DNA from: an uncultured Muribaculaceae bacterium
GTDB taxonomy: Bacteria > Bacteroidota > Bacteroidia > Bacteroidales > Muribaculaceae
DNA length: 44,728 nt
Assembly: GCA_910584185.1 (NCBI GenBank)
Contig: CAJTYC010000001.1
Coordinates: 1 to 44,728 of the forward strand
Reading direction: 5' to 3'
The translations under genes and the position numbers were made by a program. Below the pieces are notes generated by a model. That model saw only the letters and a program-made list of their open reading frames with translations, was not told the DNA's origin and did not search any database. Below, piece by piece: positions 34,801-41,922 of this stretch. The first letter of the stretch is position 1. Each line of letters opens with the position of its first letter.

Positions 34801-35762
34801 AAGTTTTTGAGAATGCTACAGTCTCAAATTTAGTTTTATTTGCATCTAACTCAGGAAAGACCACAGAAACTATAATTTTTGAAATCTTCAATAAAAAAGA
34901 AATAAAGAAATCGTTTGTTCAGCCTGTTGCCAAGTTAATTCAAGATAAAAAGAAACTTGTTTGGAATCTCTCCAATCAAGAAAGAAATGCGAATATCCAT
35001 ACAGAAATGAATGTACTTGGTGACTATTGTTATATTAGTGTTGGTATGGTACTAAACGCTGATGAAAAAGTAGCGAAGGGCATGTTTAAAAAAGATGACC
35101 TTATCAGCGATTTCTACGATAATGTTCACTCGCGCAAATATATAGAAGCCAAAGATTTTGAAATGTATCACGTTAAAAGGGTACGTTATCTTGAATATGA
35201 TACAGATCGATGTCCCAATCAATTAAGAAGACCAACTTTTAGGGAACTATATGAAAGACCGAAATTGATATTTAATCGTCTTGGTAAACTTCAAGTTGTA
35301 TTAGATAAAGACACGTATTACTTGTTGAGTGATTCTACTTTTATGGCCATTAGGTGGTCAGACTTATACTCCATTGAGAACAAAAGTATCAGCGCAAGTA
35401 TTAAGAGATATTCATCCTTGAATCGCGATTCGATGGAGAGTTTGTCTAACAGTGTATCGCTAGAATATCTCCTTGCCATACTCAATTCAAAATATGCGGT
35501 ATATCTCTTGTCACTACAGAGAGGTGACGATTACCACATTTATCCAGAGCATTTACGAAATATACCTATCCCTACTGCTTCTACCGATATTCAAAATGAG
35601 CTGAAGACTTATGTTGATTGCTTACAAATCTCATTTAGCGAAGCTATTCAACAACAAATTGACATCATCGTATACCATCTCTACAACCTAACCTACGAAG
35701 AGGTGCTGATTGTTGACCCCGAAACCACCATTACACGCGAAGAATATGACAATCATGGATAA
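31875..35762 (+). CDS. Eco57I-like N6-adenine DNA methyltransferase with target-recognition region
   Basis: 1295 residues. The first 550 residues form a helical region seen in large type II/ISP-like methylases (NVIRLITRLVFVWFLKQKGL). SAM-binding motif I RILDPACGSGAFPMGAL is near 554-570 and catalytic motif IV VIGNPPYVSAP near 882. Between them is a coiled-coil-like insert (about 720-860). Residues about 890-1290 should be the target-recognition domain (RNIPIPTAS near the end is typical). DNA encoding that part is visibly richer in A+T than the rest, as when recognition domains are exchanged. It modifies host DNA and probably gives specificity to the helicase-nuclease. No own nuclease motif seen. 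The next gene overlaps it by 8 bp. Confidence 0.9.
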   Translation: MVQLNTFQNGNVLQGSIALFESLGLKINNASDSPLPISAVLPEATKSVRDIFPKVAECYFVGTIDDKTLRGEDEGTELAEEQQRVTDGYQGMFVFAVDIFPNEKISRTEIAALNRAFNRASKAAPVALIVRYGDYISLSICERTAYKQAGHSGEKPGIVSLLRDINFKHPHRGHLDILEDMKATGLTTFDSLYDRWLKVFNNDTLTDRFYVELQNWFFWAIKNVSFPNDINDDNDDDKYNPENVIRLITRLVFVWFLKQKGLVPTRIFDSNKLHDILKDFDAESDTSSQYYRAILQNLFFATLNRKIGERAFAFDEGWSKNRSNQDVRTLYRFEQDFIWWDSQNPENSRRVVNENVLSLFSHVPYMNNSLFECLDNKRRKGKTYYWDGFSRNNKRQAKVPNRLFFTNEEIVDLTDSYLDLSENQKESDLRKYREVRVHGLINILSRYHFTIEENTPLDVDVALDPELLGKVFEQLLAAFNPETKKTARKSTGSYYTPRPIVQYMVNESIVAYLNRTVPSVPEDKVRLMLGYDQDVDIDLTDDQRRKLVEAVFNCRILDPACGSGAFPMGALQQLSHLLSRVDAGNRYWEDTVMSRAMTDVQKASHLDDENQEATKADIQEVFNMSVAYPDYARKLYLIENCIYGVDIQCIAVQISRLRFFISLLCEQKPTDNPTDNFGVRPLPNLEMKFVTANTLVMLSNADDAHLLFEDEEIKHLIDDLRQVRHNLFVATSSNSKKRYLERDARLREQIAQLSADNFTDERQQKIEQNELLLAEAESKLQFAKDNLPDNVVVVEEKDLFGNVTTTRRESSRDRELRTLTNHVNLIRSEIKKLRETAESGRASTLALARQLTDWNPYDQNVSSPFFDPDWMFGVKDGFDIVIGNPPYVSAPVQIADPILNEQRSRLVECNKYTTLYQKWDLYIPFMERGMRLLAKDGCFSMIVPFPLSNQTYGMKFREWALKSYNIFEIANLNGTKVFENATVSNLVLFASNSGKTTETIIFEIFNKKEIKKSFVQPVAKLIQDKKKLVWNLSNQERNANIHTEMNVLGDYCYISVGMVLNADEKVAKGMFKKDDLISDFYDNVHSRKYIEAKDFEMYHVKRVRYLEYDTDRCPNQLRRPTFRELYERPKLIFNRLGKLQVVLDKDTYYLLSDSTFMAIRWSDLYSIENKSISASIKRYSSLNRDSMESLSNSVSLEYLLAILNSKYAVYLLSLQRGDDYHIYPEHLRNIPIPTASTDIQNELKTYVDCLQISFSEAIQQQIDIIVYHLYNLTYEEVLIVDPETTITREEYDNHG

Positions 35763-36198
35763 ACTGCAAGAACTCTATAAGCAGCGCGAAGCCTTCTCTA
35801 TGTGGGGCAGCGCGATACCTGAAGCTTTGGCTGAAGCGATTGTTCAGGCTGAAAAGGAATCTCTTTACACTACCCTCGAAATCGTTGCCGGAAGTATGCC
35901 CTCCGACATTGAAACCGCAACCGAGGGTACTGTGACTCTTGCCGCCGAATATGTAGGTGGCAAACTGTCTCGCGTAGGCGCTTCATCTAACATTGATTTT
36001 TCCGAGACCTTTCAGTGCGTCAAGAATCTTTCTGACACGGATGATGAGGAGGCCGACGAAGATGAAAACACGGATGATGGCGGCTCTAAGCGAAGCAGAA
36101 GCATAGGCTTCACTGTGAAGTTCGCCGACGGCAAGGTGATTAAACACACCACCGCACGACGCACTATGATCGAGGCTCTGCGATATATGTCAATATGA
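35755..36198 (+). CDS. Small acidic protein of the helicase-methyltransferase cassette
   Basis: 147 residues from MDKLQELYKQREAFSMWG at 35755; an in-frame start at 35710 lies deep inside the methyltransferase gene and is less likely. It overlaps the methyltransferase stop by 8 bp. A helical N-terminus (about 1-45) is followed by a beta-like part, an acidic stretch LSDTDDEEADEDENTDDGG (about 94-112), and a C-terminal unit IGFTVKFADGKVIKHTTA then MIEALRYM. That last unit resembles a small domain I associate with restriction-linked proteins, but I cannot name it. The acidic stretch might mimic DNA or bind a basic partner. Overlaps the next gene by 4 bp (ATGA). Confidence 0.8.
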   Translation: MDKLQELYKQREAFSMWGSAIPEALAEAIVQAEKESLYTTLEIVAGSMPSDIETATEGTVTLAAEYVGGKLSRVGASSNIDFSETFQCVKNLSDTDDEEADEDENTDDGGSKRSRSIGFTVKFADGKVIKHTTARRTMIEALRYMSI

Positions 36199-36668
36199 CA
36201 AACCCGCGTGCCATTGCATGTATCAAAGGAGTTGCCCGGATGCTCAACATACCCCTTGAAATAGAACTGGATGCCAATCTTCCAGAACCGCAGCCTGCCG
36301 ACCGTCCAAAAGGCAAACGCACAAGGTATTCTCTCAATGGATGCGAACCCACATGGAAGAATCGCACGGTTTGGAATGCAGTACGCAATCTTCTGAAGGA
36401 ATTGCCCAACGCCACCTTCAAGGAAATCGCCGACTTCTTTCCCAAGAAATTGCAGGGCAGTTATGGAGTAGTAGCCACCATTGCCGACATCGAAGAACGG
36501 AGCAAACGCAACAAGTCGGAATACAACCGTTGGTTTCTTGACCCCTCCGACATACTGACAGCCGGCGACGGCACCAAATTCACCGTCAGCACCGAGTGGG
36601 GCGAAAATTTTGAGAATTTCCGCAACCACGTATTCCGCGAGTTCGGCTGGACAATAACAGAAGCATAA
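36195..36668 (+). CDS. Small protein of the helicase-methyltransferase cassette
   Basis: 157 residues, basic in the first half. Motifs: RYSLNGCEPTWKNRTVWNAV (about 44-63), ATFKEIADFFPKKLQGSYGV (about 73-92), NRWFLDPSDILTAGDGTKFT (about 111-130), then TEWGENFENFRNHV and FGWTI at the end. The FP-x-x-LQGS-x-GV plus DG-x-x-x-x-V-x-x-x-WG pattern looks like a small winged-helix-type module I associate with bacterial restriction or nuclease proteins; this is recollection, not a search. It overlaps the acidic-protein gene by 4 bp, so the two are likely made in equal amounts. They could also be the halves of a once-fused protein, since the frames meet at ATGA. Confidence 0.8.
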   Translation: MTNPRAIACIKGVARMLNIPLEIELDANLPEPQPADRPKGKRTRYSLNGCEPTWKNRTVWNAVRNLLKELPNATFKEIADFFPKKLQGSYGVVATIADIEERSKRNKSEYNRWFLDPSDILTAGDGTKFTVSTEWGENFENFRNHVFREFGWTITEA

Positions 36669-36669
36669 T

Positions 36670-36894
36670 ATGATACAAATTTTATACCAAAATTGTATAT
36701 TGGAAGATTCAATCTTGCACCAAAATTGTATTTTTGAAAATACAGTTTTGTATCGAAAGTGTATGTTGGAAGATACAATTTTGCACGAAAAGTGTATGTT
36801 GGAAAATGCAATTCATGGATTTACGGATGCAATGAAACCATTAAAGGCAGATTCGCATGGTGCGAATCTGCCTTTATATTATGGCGATACATGA
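36670..36894 (+). CDS. Doubtful 74-residue repeat peptide
   Basis: It starts 1 nt after the stop of the previous gene. It reads as four 11-residue repeats of the form [IV]-L-[YH]-x-[NK]-C-[IM]-[LF]-E-[DN]-[STA] (ILYQNCILEDS, ILHQNCIFENT, VLYRKCMLEDT, ILHEKCMLENA). The repeat frame is kept over 132 bp, but the 3' half of the frame runs through a perfect terminator hairpin (36842-36876), which argues against translation. The other strand also reads as an 11-residue repeat. Confidence 0.3.
   Translation: MIQILYQNCILEDSILHQNCIFENTVLYRKCMLEDTILHEKCMLENAIHGFTDAMKPLKADSHGANLPLYYGDT
36679..36810. repeat. 33-bp tandem repeat, four units
   Basis: Units at 36679, 36712, 36745 and 36778, each exactly 33 bp, AT-rich, with shared words TTTTG[CT]A[CT]C, AA[AG][TG]TGTAT and TTGGAA[AG]AT. 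No spacers, so not CRISPR. It lies between the last cassette gene and its terminator. Confidence 0.85.
36842..36876. terminator. Terminator hairpin at the end of the cassette
   Basis: Perfect 16-bp arms (36842-36857 and 36861-36876) around TGG; the arms begin TAAAGGCAG and end CTGCCTTTA. A short T-run is in the stem end and TATATT follows. Confidence 0.75.
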
Positions 36895-36932
36895 TTGCTA
36901 TTATGCAATTTGCGATGCCGCTTCCTTAAGTT

Positions 36933-36960
36933 CCGACATTTTTTGTGAGACGGGGCATTA
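36933..36960. repeat. 28-bp stop-codon-associated repeat, copy C
   Basis: Core CATTTTTTGTGAGACGGGGC identical to copies A and B; four differences at the outer positions. It lies 8 bp beyond the stop of pfkA and marks the right edge of the accessory island. Confidence 0.8.
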
Positions 36961-36968
36961 CTCCTACA

Positions 36969-37949
36969 TCAGATGGAGAGGCGGCGAAGCGTAGACATCA
37001 GTTCCTGATTGATGGGCTTGTCGTTCTTTATGGCCTTTGTGAAGGGCACATAGACAATCTCGTCGTTCTTTATGCCAATCATCACATTGCGCTGGTCATC
37101 AAGGATAGCGTCGATAGCCGCCGAGCCCATACGCGAAGCGAGTATACGGTCGTGAGCCGACGGCGAACCGCCACGCTGCAGGTGACCGAGAATAGACACG
37201 CGCACATCATAACCGGGATACTCCTCCTCCACACGCTGCGCCAGGCCCATGGCCCCGCCCGTGATGGGAGACTCCGCCACAAGCACAATCGACGAGTTCT
37301 TCGACTTGCGGAAGCCATGCTTGATGAGCTCCGCGAGCTGGTCCACCTGAGTGCTGATTTCGGGTATTATGGCAGCCTCAGCCCCGGCAGCTATGGCACC
37401 GTTGAGAGCCAAAAAGCCGGCATCGCGACCCATCACCTCTATGAAGAACAGACGCTCGTGGCTCGTGGCCGTGTCGCGAATCTTGTCGACACACTCCATG
37501 ATCGTATTGAGCGCAGTGTCATATCCGATAGTCGTGTCAGTGCCATAGAGGTCATTGTCGATAGTGCCCGGAAGGCCTACGATCGGAAACTGGAACTCAT
37601 TGGCGAATATGCGGGCGCCGGTGAGCGAACCGTCACCACCGATCACCACAAGGGCATCAATGCCATGACGGCGAAGCACATCATAGGCACACTGGCGACC
37701 CTCCGGAGTCTGGAACTCCTTGCAACGCGCAGTCTTGAGGATCGTGCCACCGCGCTGTATAATGTTCGACACATTCTGTGTCGAGAACTCCTCAATCTCA
37801 TCAAAGATAAGACCGCGATAACCACGGTAAATACCGTAAACCTTAAGGCCGGCGTAAATGCCTGCACGGGTCACGGCGCGTATAGCGGCATTCATGCCCG
37901 GAGCATCACCTCCCGACGTAAGTATGCCTATTGACTTGACATGGCTCAT
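36969..37949 (-). CDS. pfkA: ATP-dependent 6-phosphofructokinase
   Basis: 326 residues from MSHVKSIGILTSGGDAPGMN at 37949; an upstream in-frame start at 38021 would place a promoter-like box and a tandem repeat inside the gene. ATP site GILTSGGDAPGMNAAIRA (about 8-25), GGDGSL (about 107), catalytic LPGTIDNDLYGTDTTIGYDT, and MGRDAGFLA are intact; GGDGS fits ATP rather than pyrophosphate as donor. It phosphorylates fructose 6-phosphate in glycolysis. Length is normal for bacterial PfkA. Confidence 0.95.
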   Translation of the reverse strand: MSHVKSIGILTSGGDAPGMNAAIRAVTRAGIYAGLKVYGIYRGYRGLIFDEIEEFSTQNVSNIIQRGGTILKTARCKEFQTPEGRQCAYDVLRRHGIDALVVIGGDGSLTGARIFANEFQFPIVGLPGTIDNDLYGTDTTIGYDTALNTIMECVDKIRDTATSHERLFFIEVMGRDAGFLALNGAIAAGAEAAIIPEISTQVDQLAELIKHGFRKSKNSSIVLVAESPITGGAMGLAQRVEEEYPGYDVRVSILGHLQRGGSPSAHDRILASRMGSAAIDAILDDQRNVMIGIKNDEIVYVPFTKAIKNDKPINQELMSTLRRLSI

Positions 37950-37950
37950 A

Positions 37951-37990
37951 TCTGTATATGTATTTAGGTTTCTGTATATGTATTTAGGTT
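37951..37990. repeat. 20-bp perfect tandem duplication in the pfkA leader
   Basis: TCTGTATATGTATTTAGGTT at 37951-37970 is repeated exactly at 37971-37990, followed by TCTG of a third unit. It lies just upstream of the pfkA start, between it and a TATTTTTG box (37999-38006, minus strand), so it would be in the mRNA leader. Confidence 0.8.
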
Positions 37991-37998
37991 TCTGAATG

Positions 37999-38006
37999 CA
38001 AAAATA
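37999..38006 (-). promoter_or_regulatory. Possible pfkA -7 box
   Basis: Minus strand TATTTTTG, 50 bp upstream of pfkA. The nearest TTTG (38019-38022) is 12 bp away rather than 19-21, the same spacing as before the 5229 gene. Confidence 0.35.
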
Positions 38007-38150
38007 ACAAATTTTTGCCAAAATCTCCGACTATTAGCCAATATTATTCACGACAAGTTTGACAAGCTCCCTTGGGGTAGGCAAAGTCAGGCAAAAAACA
38101 GGAGATAAGGCAAGATGTATGCGCAAAACATCTCGACACTCAAAAAATAT

Positions 38151-38183
38151 TTTGGAAATATCGCCAAATTAGTATTATATTTG
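38151..38183 (+). promoter_or_regulatory. Promoter of the second AAA-ATPase/nuclease gene
   Basis: TTTG (38151-38154), 21 bp, TATATTTG (38176-38183). Start near 38190, which favours ATG 38237 over an in-frame ATG at 38195. Confidence 0.65.
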
Positions 38184-38236
38184 TAGGAAAATCCATGGGC
38201 ATCATATCCTCCACCCATCTCCAACATATTCATGCC

Positions 38237-39802
38237 ATGCACAATCTGAAATATCCCATCGGAATGCAGACTTTCTCCGAGATCCGTGAGAGAGGGTTCG
38301 CTTATGTAGACAAGACTGAATATGTCTATCAGCTTGTCACGGAGACGAAACATGTATTTCTGAGTCGTCCGAGACGATTCGGCAAGTCCCTGCTCCTATC
38401 GACCATCGAATCTTACTTCAACGGCGATAAAGAGCTGTTTGACGGGCTGGCAATATCGCGTCTCGAACAAGACTGGGAGGTCCACCCGGTGCTTCGGCTT
38501 GACTTCAGCGGCAGCAGTTACAGCTCCTACGACGATTTCATCAGCCAGATGGATGCGCTGTTTCATGGTTTTGAGCGGGCGTATGGCATCACGCCTTTGT
38601 CGCCGAACGCATTCGGGCCGAGGTTCGGCAACATCATAAGTTGCGCCTTCGAGAGGACCGGCCACAAAGTCGTGATTCTTGTAGACGAGTATGACAAGGC
38701 CCTGCTCGAGACCGTAGATAATGAGCCATTGCAGAAGAAAATACGCGATGTGCTGCGCGGCATATACGGCAATCTCAAGGCCCAAGACCGACACATCAGA
38801 TTCGCCATGCTCACGGGCGTCACGAGGTTCGGGCACCTGAGCATATTCAGCGACCTTAACAATCTGCGCGATATCTCGATGAGCGAACAGTTTGCCGGGC
38901 TATGCGGTGTGACAGAAAAGGAGCTGCATCAATACCTTGACACGGGCGTGCATGACTTCGCAAAAGCCAGGGGCATTACCGTAGAGGAGGCCTATGACAG
39001 CCTTAAGGTTAATTATGACGGCTACCACTTCGTGGTGGAAAACAGTCCCGACATATACAATCCATTCAGTTTGCTGTGCGCACTGTCTGAAAAGCGCATC
39101 AATGACTATTGGTTCCGCACCGGCACCCCGACCTTCCTTATGAAGTTGGTCACCAAGGGCAAGTTGCCGTTACGGAAACTCGACAGGCTTGAGGTCAGCG
39201 TGAGGTCACTCTCTGATGTGTCGTTCGACCTCAGGAACCATGCCTCGGTGCTTTATCAAAGCGGTTATCTCACCATAAAGGCCTATGACGCGGAGTTCGA
39301 TATGGTGAAGCTCGGCTTCCCGAACCTCGAGGTGGAACGTGGCTTCTATGAGGGTTTGCTCTCCGCTTACGCCGGCACACAGCAAGAGGATACCCAGTTT
39401 TCAGTCCGCAACTTCGTTGATGACGCGCGGGAAGGCAATATCGGACAGTTCATGCTGAGGCTGCAAAGTTTCTTTGCAGATTTCCCTTATGACTCCTTCG
39501 GATTGAACAATCTTGAACAACATTATCAAGACGTGATATATATCCTGATGAAACTCCTTGGATTCTACACCCACGTAGAATACAGGACATCATCAGGAAG
39601 AATAGACTTGCTGATTGAGAATGCCGACTATGTTTACATCATGGAGCTCAAGATTGACAAATCGGCACAAGAAGCACTTGAACAGATAGACAGGAAAGGA
39701 TATGCGCTTCCATTTCAATGCAAAGGCAAGAAGATTGTAAAAATCGGAGCCAACTTTTCGAGTGAGACGCGCACACTCGACGACTGGATAATAATTGAAT
39801 GA
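38237..39802 (+). CDS. AAA-ATPase-like / PD-(D/E)XK nuclease-like protein, copy 2
   Basis: 521 residues from MHNLKYPIGMQ, exactly the length of copy 1 at 25291. Shared blocks: YPIGMQTFSEIRERGFAYVD, P-loop FLSRPRRFGKSLLLSTI, KVVILVDEYDKALLE, HIRFAMLTGVTRFGHLSIFS, and the nuclease-like EYRTSSGRIDLLIENADY with IMELKI. The two are clear paralogues, diverged over the middle. The proposed active residues of both domains are kept. It precedes a Crp-like regulator by 16 bp and is outside the 28-bp-repeat-bounded island. Function not established. Confidence 0.85.
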   Translation: MHNLKYPIGMQTFSEIRERGFAYVDKTEYVYQLVTETKHVFLSRPRRFGKSLLLSTIESYFNGDKELFDGLAISRLEQDWEVHPVLRLDFSGSSYSSYDDFISQMDALFHGFERAYGITPLSPNAFGPRFGNIISCAFERTGHKVVILVDEYDKALLETVDNEPLQKKIRDVLRGIYGNLKAQDRHIRFAMLTGVTRFGHLSIFSDLNNLRDISMSEQFAGLCGVTEKELHQYLDTGVHDFAKARGITVEEAYDSLKVNYDGYHFVVENSPDIYNPFSLLCALSEKRINDYWFRTGTPTFLMKLVTKGKLPLRKLDRLEVSVRSLSDVSFDLRNHASVLYQSGYLTIKAYDAEFDMVKLGFPNLEVERGFYEGLLSAYAGTQQEDTQFSVRNFVDDAREGNIGQFMLRLQSFFADFPYDSFGLNNLEQHYQDVIYILMKLLGFYTHVEYRTSSGRIDLLIENADYVYIMELKIDKSAQEALEQIDRKGYALPFQCKGKKIVKIGANFSSETRTLDDWIIIE

Positions 39803-39818
39803 CCATACCGTCACGCCG

Positions 39819-40451
39819 ATGAAGATAGTGAAGAAACTTAAGACCGACGAACTCGAACGTCTCTGCCGGCTTATCGAGGAAGACTACGAATACGACAAGC
39901 TCGACAGAAGCATACTGATGGAATTCCTCTCCATGGGGGAAGTCTGTCAGTACGAGCGCGGCGAGTTGCTCGGCGGCGCCGACGAGATCGACACACACAT
40001 ATACATCCTTGTGGACGGACTCACCCGCCAATGGTACTGGAACGGCGACAAGGAGGTGACCAAAGGTTTCGGGTTCCCGCCCACAATATCAATACATTAT
40101 TTGAGTTATTATGGAGGGCGGCCCTCTCATGTCTACTACGAAGCCTGCTGCCGCTCCAAGGTGCTCCGATTCACAAAGGAAGACTTCGACAGCATGACAC
40201 GAAGCTCCCACCCCTTCGCTCTCTGGCATCTCAACTGCGTGCAAAACCAACTTTACTATTACGAACTGAAAGACAGCCGCATACGGGGCACCGTGAAAGA
40301 GCAATACGAGGCCCTGGAGAAAAACCGTCCCGAAATAATCCGAAACGTCTCGCTCAAGACCATAGCATCATACATCGGCGTTTCACCCCAGTATTTATCG
40401 AAAATCCGCAATAAAAAACAGCAAAACGGCCAAAACGGTAACATTTATTAA
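39819..40451 (+). CDS. Crp/Fnr-like transcriptional regulator
   Basis: 210 residues from ATG 39819 (MKIVKKLKTDELERL). A TTG start at 39795 would overlap the upstream gene by 8 bp and is less likely. The N-terminal beta-roll (about 40-120) has IYILVDGLTRQWYWNGDKEV then KGFGFPP; the C-terminal helix-turn-helix is SLKTIASYIGVSPQYLSKIR (about 177-196). No cAMP-contact motif is evident. It is related in layout to the regulator at 4375 and, like it, lies next to secreted type IX-tail proteins. Confidence 0.8.
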   Translation: MKIVKKLKTDELERLCRLIEEDYEYDKLDRSILMEFLSMGEVCQYERGELLGGADEIDTHIYILVDGLTRQWYWNGDKEVTKGFGFPPTISIHYLSYYGGRPSHVYYEACCRSKVLRFTKEDFDSMTRSSHPFALWHLNCVQNQLYYYELKDSRIRGTVKEQYEALEKNRPEIIRNVSLKTIASYIGVSPQYLSKIRNKKQQNGQNGNIY

Positions 40452-40473
40452 TCATTTGGCCATTTTTTCTTTC

Positions 40474-40542
40474 TAAATTTGTTGGCGAAGGATGTCTCGG
40501 GCGGTGACAGACACCCCCGCGGACGAGCATCGTTCGTCACCG
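40474..40542 (+). promoter_or_regulatory. Possible promoter box and leader hairpin before the secreted pair
   Basis: TAAATTTG (40474-40481) fits the -7 box, though TTTG at 40455 is only 15 bp upstream. The following leader has perfect arms CGGTGAC (40502-40508) and GTCACCG (40536-40542) with a competing inner pair GACGA/TCGTC. Confidence 0.35.
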
Positions 40543-40574
40543 TTATGTCTTCACACACATAATTCATGACCTGT

Positions 40575-41903
40575 ATGAAAAAATTTTGGTTAACAAGTAT
40601 GGCGTTGGCCACGGCCGGCGCAATGTCGGCCCAGCTATCTTATGAGCTGCCGGCCACACTCTCCTATTACGGCACAATCGAAGCAGAAGATGGCATACCC
40701 TTTCCGGCTGCCAATTATGTGACCAACAACCCCGTGAACGACGGCGCCTACATCTGGGTGCCCAAGGGCTCGGTGGTGATGTACAAGAACACCTCTGCCG
40801 GCGATACCGACGACTTCGCCTGGGTGGTGCCCGGCACCGACTATAAGGAGGTGGTGAATGGCTCGGTGGCCGTGATATACGACAGGGTGGGCACGTTCGA
40901 CTTCCCGACGCTCACACGCGGCGACGAGACATTCTCCCACGACCTGAAGATCAAGGTGGGAGGCACGGCGGAGCTCTGCCATTCCGACACTCGCAAATGG
41001 GGCGAGACCTACGGGCTCGGCTATGCCCCATTCAACGGCGGCAACGGCTACCTCGGCGGCACCAACCGCGTCAACATAGCCGGTGTGGGCAACTTCTACC
41101 GCTTCTCCTCGCCCGACATGTATGTCGACGGTGTGAACATCTATCTTGCCAAGAAGCCGGGCGAGATGCCGGCCAGCACGCAGATGATGACCCGGGTGTT
41201 TCTCCCTTATCTCGGAGAGGATGACTTCTCCATGATCGGCCAGTTCGGGGCATTAGGGGCCCTGGAGGGCGACAACGTGCCCGCCAACTCCGCCAAGACC
41301 TCCGACGACGGCGTGTGGCTCCCCTCAAAGCAATTCGCGGTGTACAACATAGACTTCGCCACGAAGCTGCATTGCGAAGGCTTCCCCTACCTCTTTTTCG
41401 CCGTGGAAGGGTTCTCCTATTCGCAGGATGCCGACATGGCGGAAGACCTTGTGCTCGCCACCGATGTGATGCCGTCCCGCGAGCTCGACATGGATCAATA
41501 CAACAACGCCTTGGCCCACAATTCATTCGTGCGTCTCGACGGCGAGGGCGACTACCTTCGCCCGGTGTCGGTCTACGGCGGCAGCTCCATGGCCCCCTCC
41601 GGCAATTTCAAGAGCTACAACTTCTGGATCTGCCCCATGGTGCGAGGCGCGGAGACCGACTTATCGGGCATAGGGGAAATCCATACAGCCACATCTCGTG
41701 CCATGAACCTGGAGCGCGAGGGTGACAACCTGATAGTCAAAGGTGTGGCTGACGGCATAGTGTCTGTGACAGGCCTCGACGGCACATCTCGCACAAGGGC
41801 CAAGGCAGCCAACGGTGGTGCGATTTTCAACATATCGGCTCTTGCTCCGGGGGTGTACGTGGTGACCGCCACCGATGGGCAGACATGCAAATTTGTAAAA
41901 TAA
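40575..41903 (+). CDS. Secreted protein with type IX sorting tail, unknown
   Basis: 442 residues from MKKFWLTSMALATAGAMSAQ at 40575; an in-frame ATG three codons earlier is also possible. The signal peptide is clear. Residues about 25-130 and 140-350 look like beta-sandwich domains (YIWVPKGSVVMYKNTSAGDT, LGGTNRVNIAGVGNFYRFSS), with no catalytic motif recognised. The C-terminal 70 residues (GVADGIVSVTGLDGTSRTRA to APGVYVVTATDGQTCKFVK) fit a type IX sorting domain. Followed after 19 bp by another secreted gene, so a two-gene surface operon, possibly under the Crp-like regulator upstream. Confidence 0.75.
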   Translation: MKKFWLTSMALATAGAMSAQLSYELPATLSYYGTIEAEDGIPFPAANYVTNNPVNDGAYIWVPKGSVVMYKNTSAGDTDDFAWVVPGTDYKEVVNGSVAVIYDRVGTFDFPTLTRGDETFSHDLKIKVGGTAELCHSDTRKWGETYGLGYAPFNGGNGYLGGTNRVNIAGVGNFYRFSSPDMYVDGVNIYLAKKPGEMPASTQMMTRVFLPYLGEDDFSMIGQFGALGALEGDNVPANSAKTSDDGVWLPSKQFAVYNIDFATKLHCEGFPYLFFAVEGFSYSQDADMAEDLVLATDVMPSRELDMDQYNNALAHNSFVRLDGEGDYLRPVSVYGGSSMAPSGNFKSYNFWICPMVRGAETDLSGIGEIHTATSRAMNLEREGDNLIVKGVADGIVSVTGLDGTSRTRAKAANGGAIFNISALAPGVYVVTATDGQTCKFVK

Positions 41904-41922
41904 CCCTTTAATTATAAAGCAT

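Noticed and set aside
28521..36668. Label as DISARM or BREX
   Set aside because: No DUF1998 (DrmB), PglZ, BrxC or Lon-like gene in the window; the PLD domain is fused to the helicase rather than separate.
36945..37934. 329-residue rightward reading frame opposite pfkA
   Set aside because: PfkA on the other strand has all catalytic motifs; the opposite frame is a shadow.
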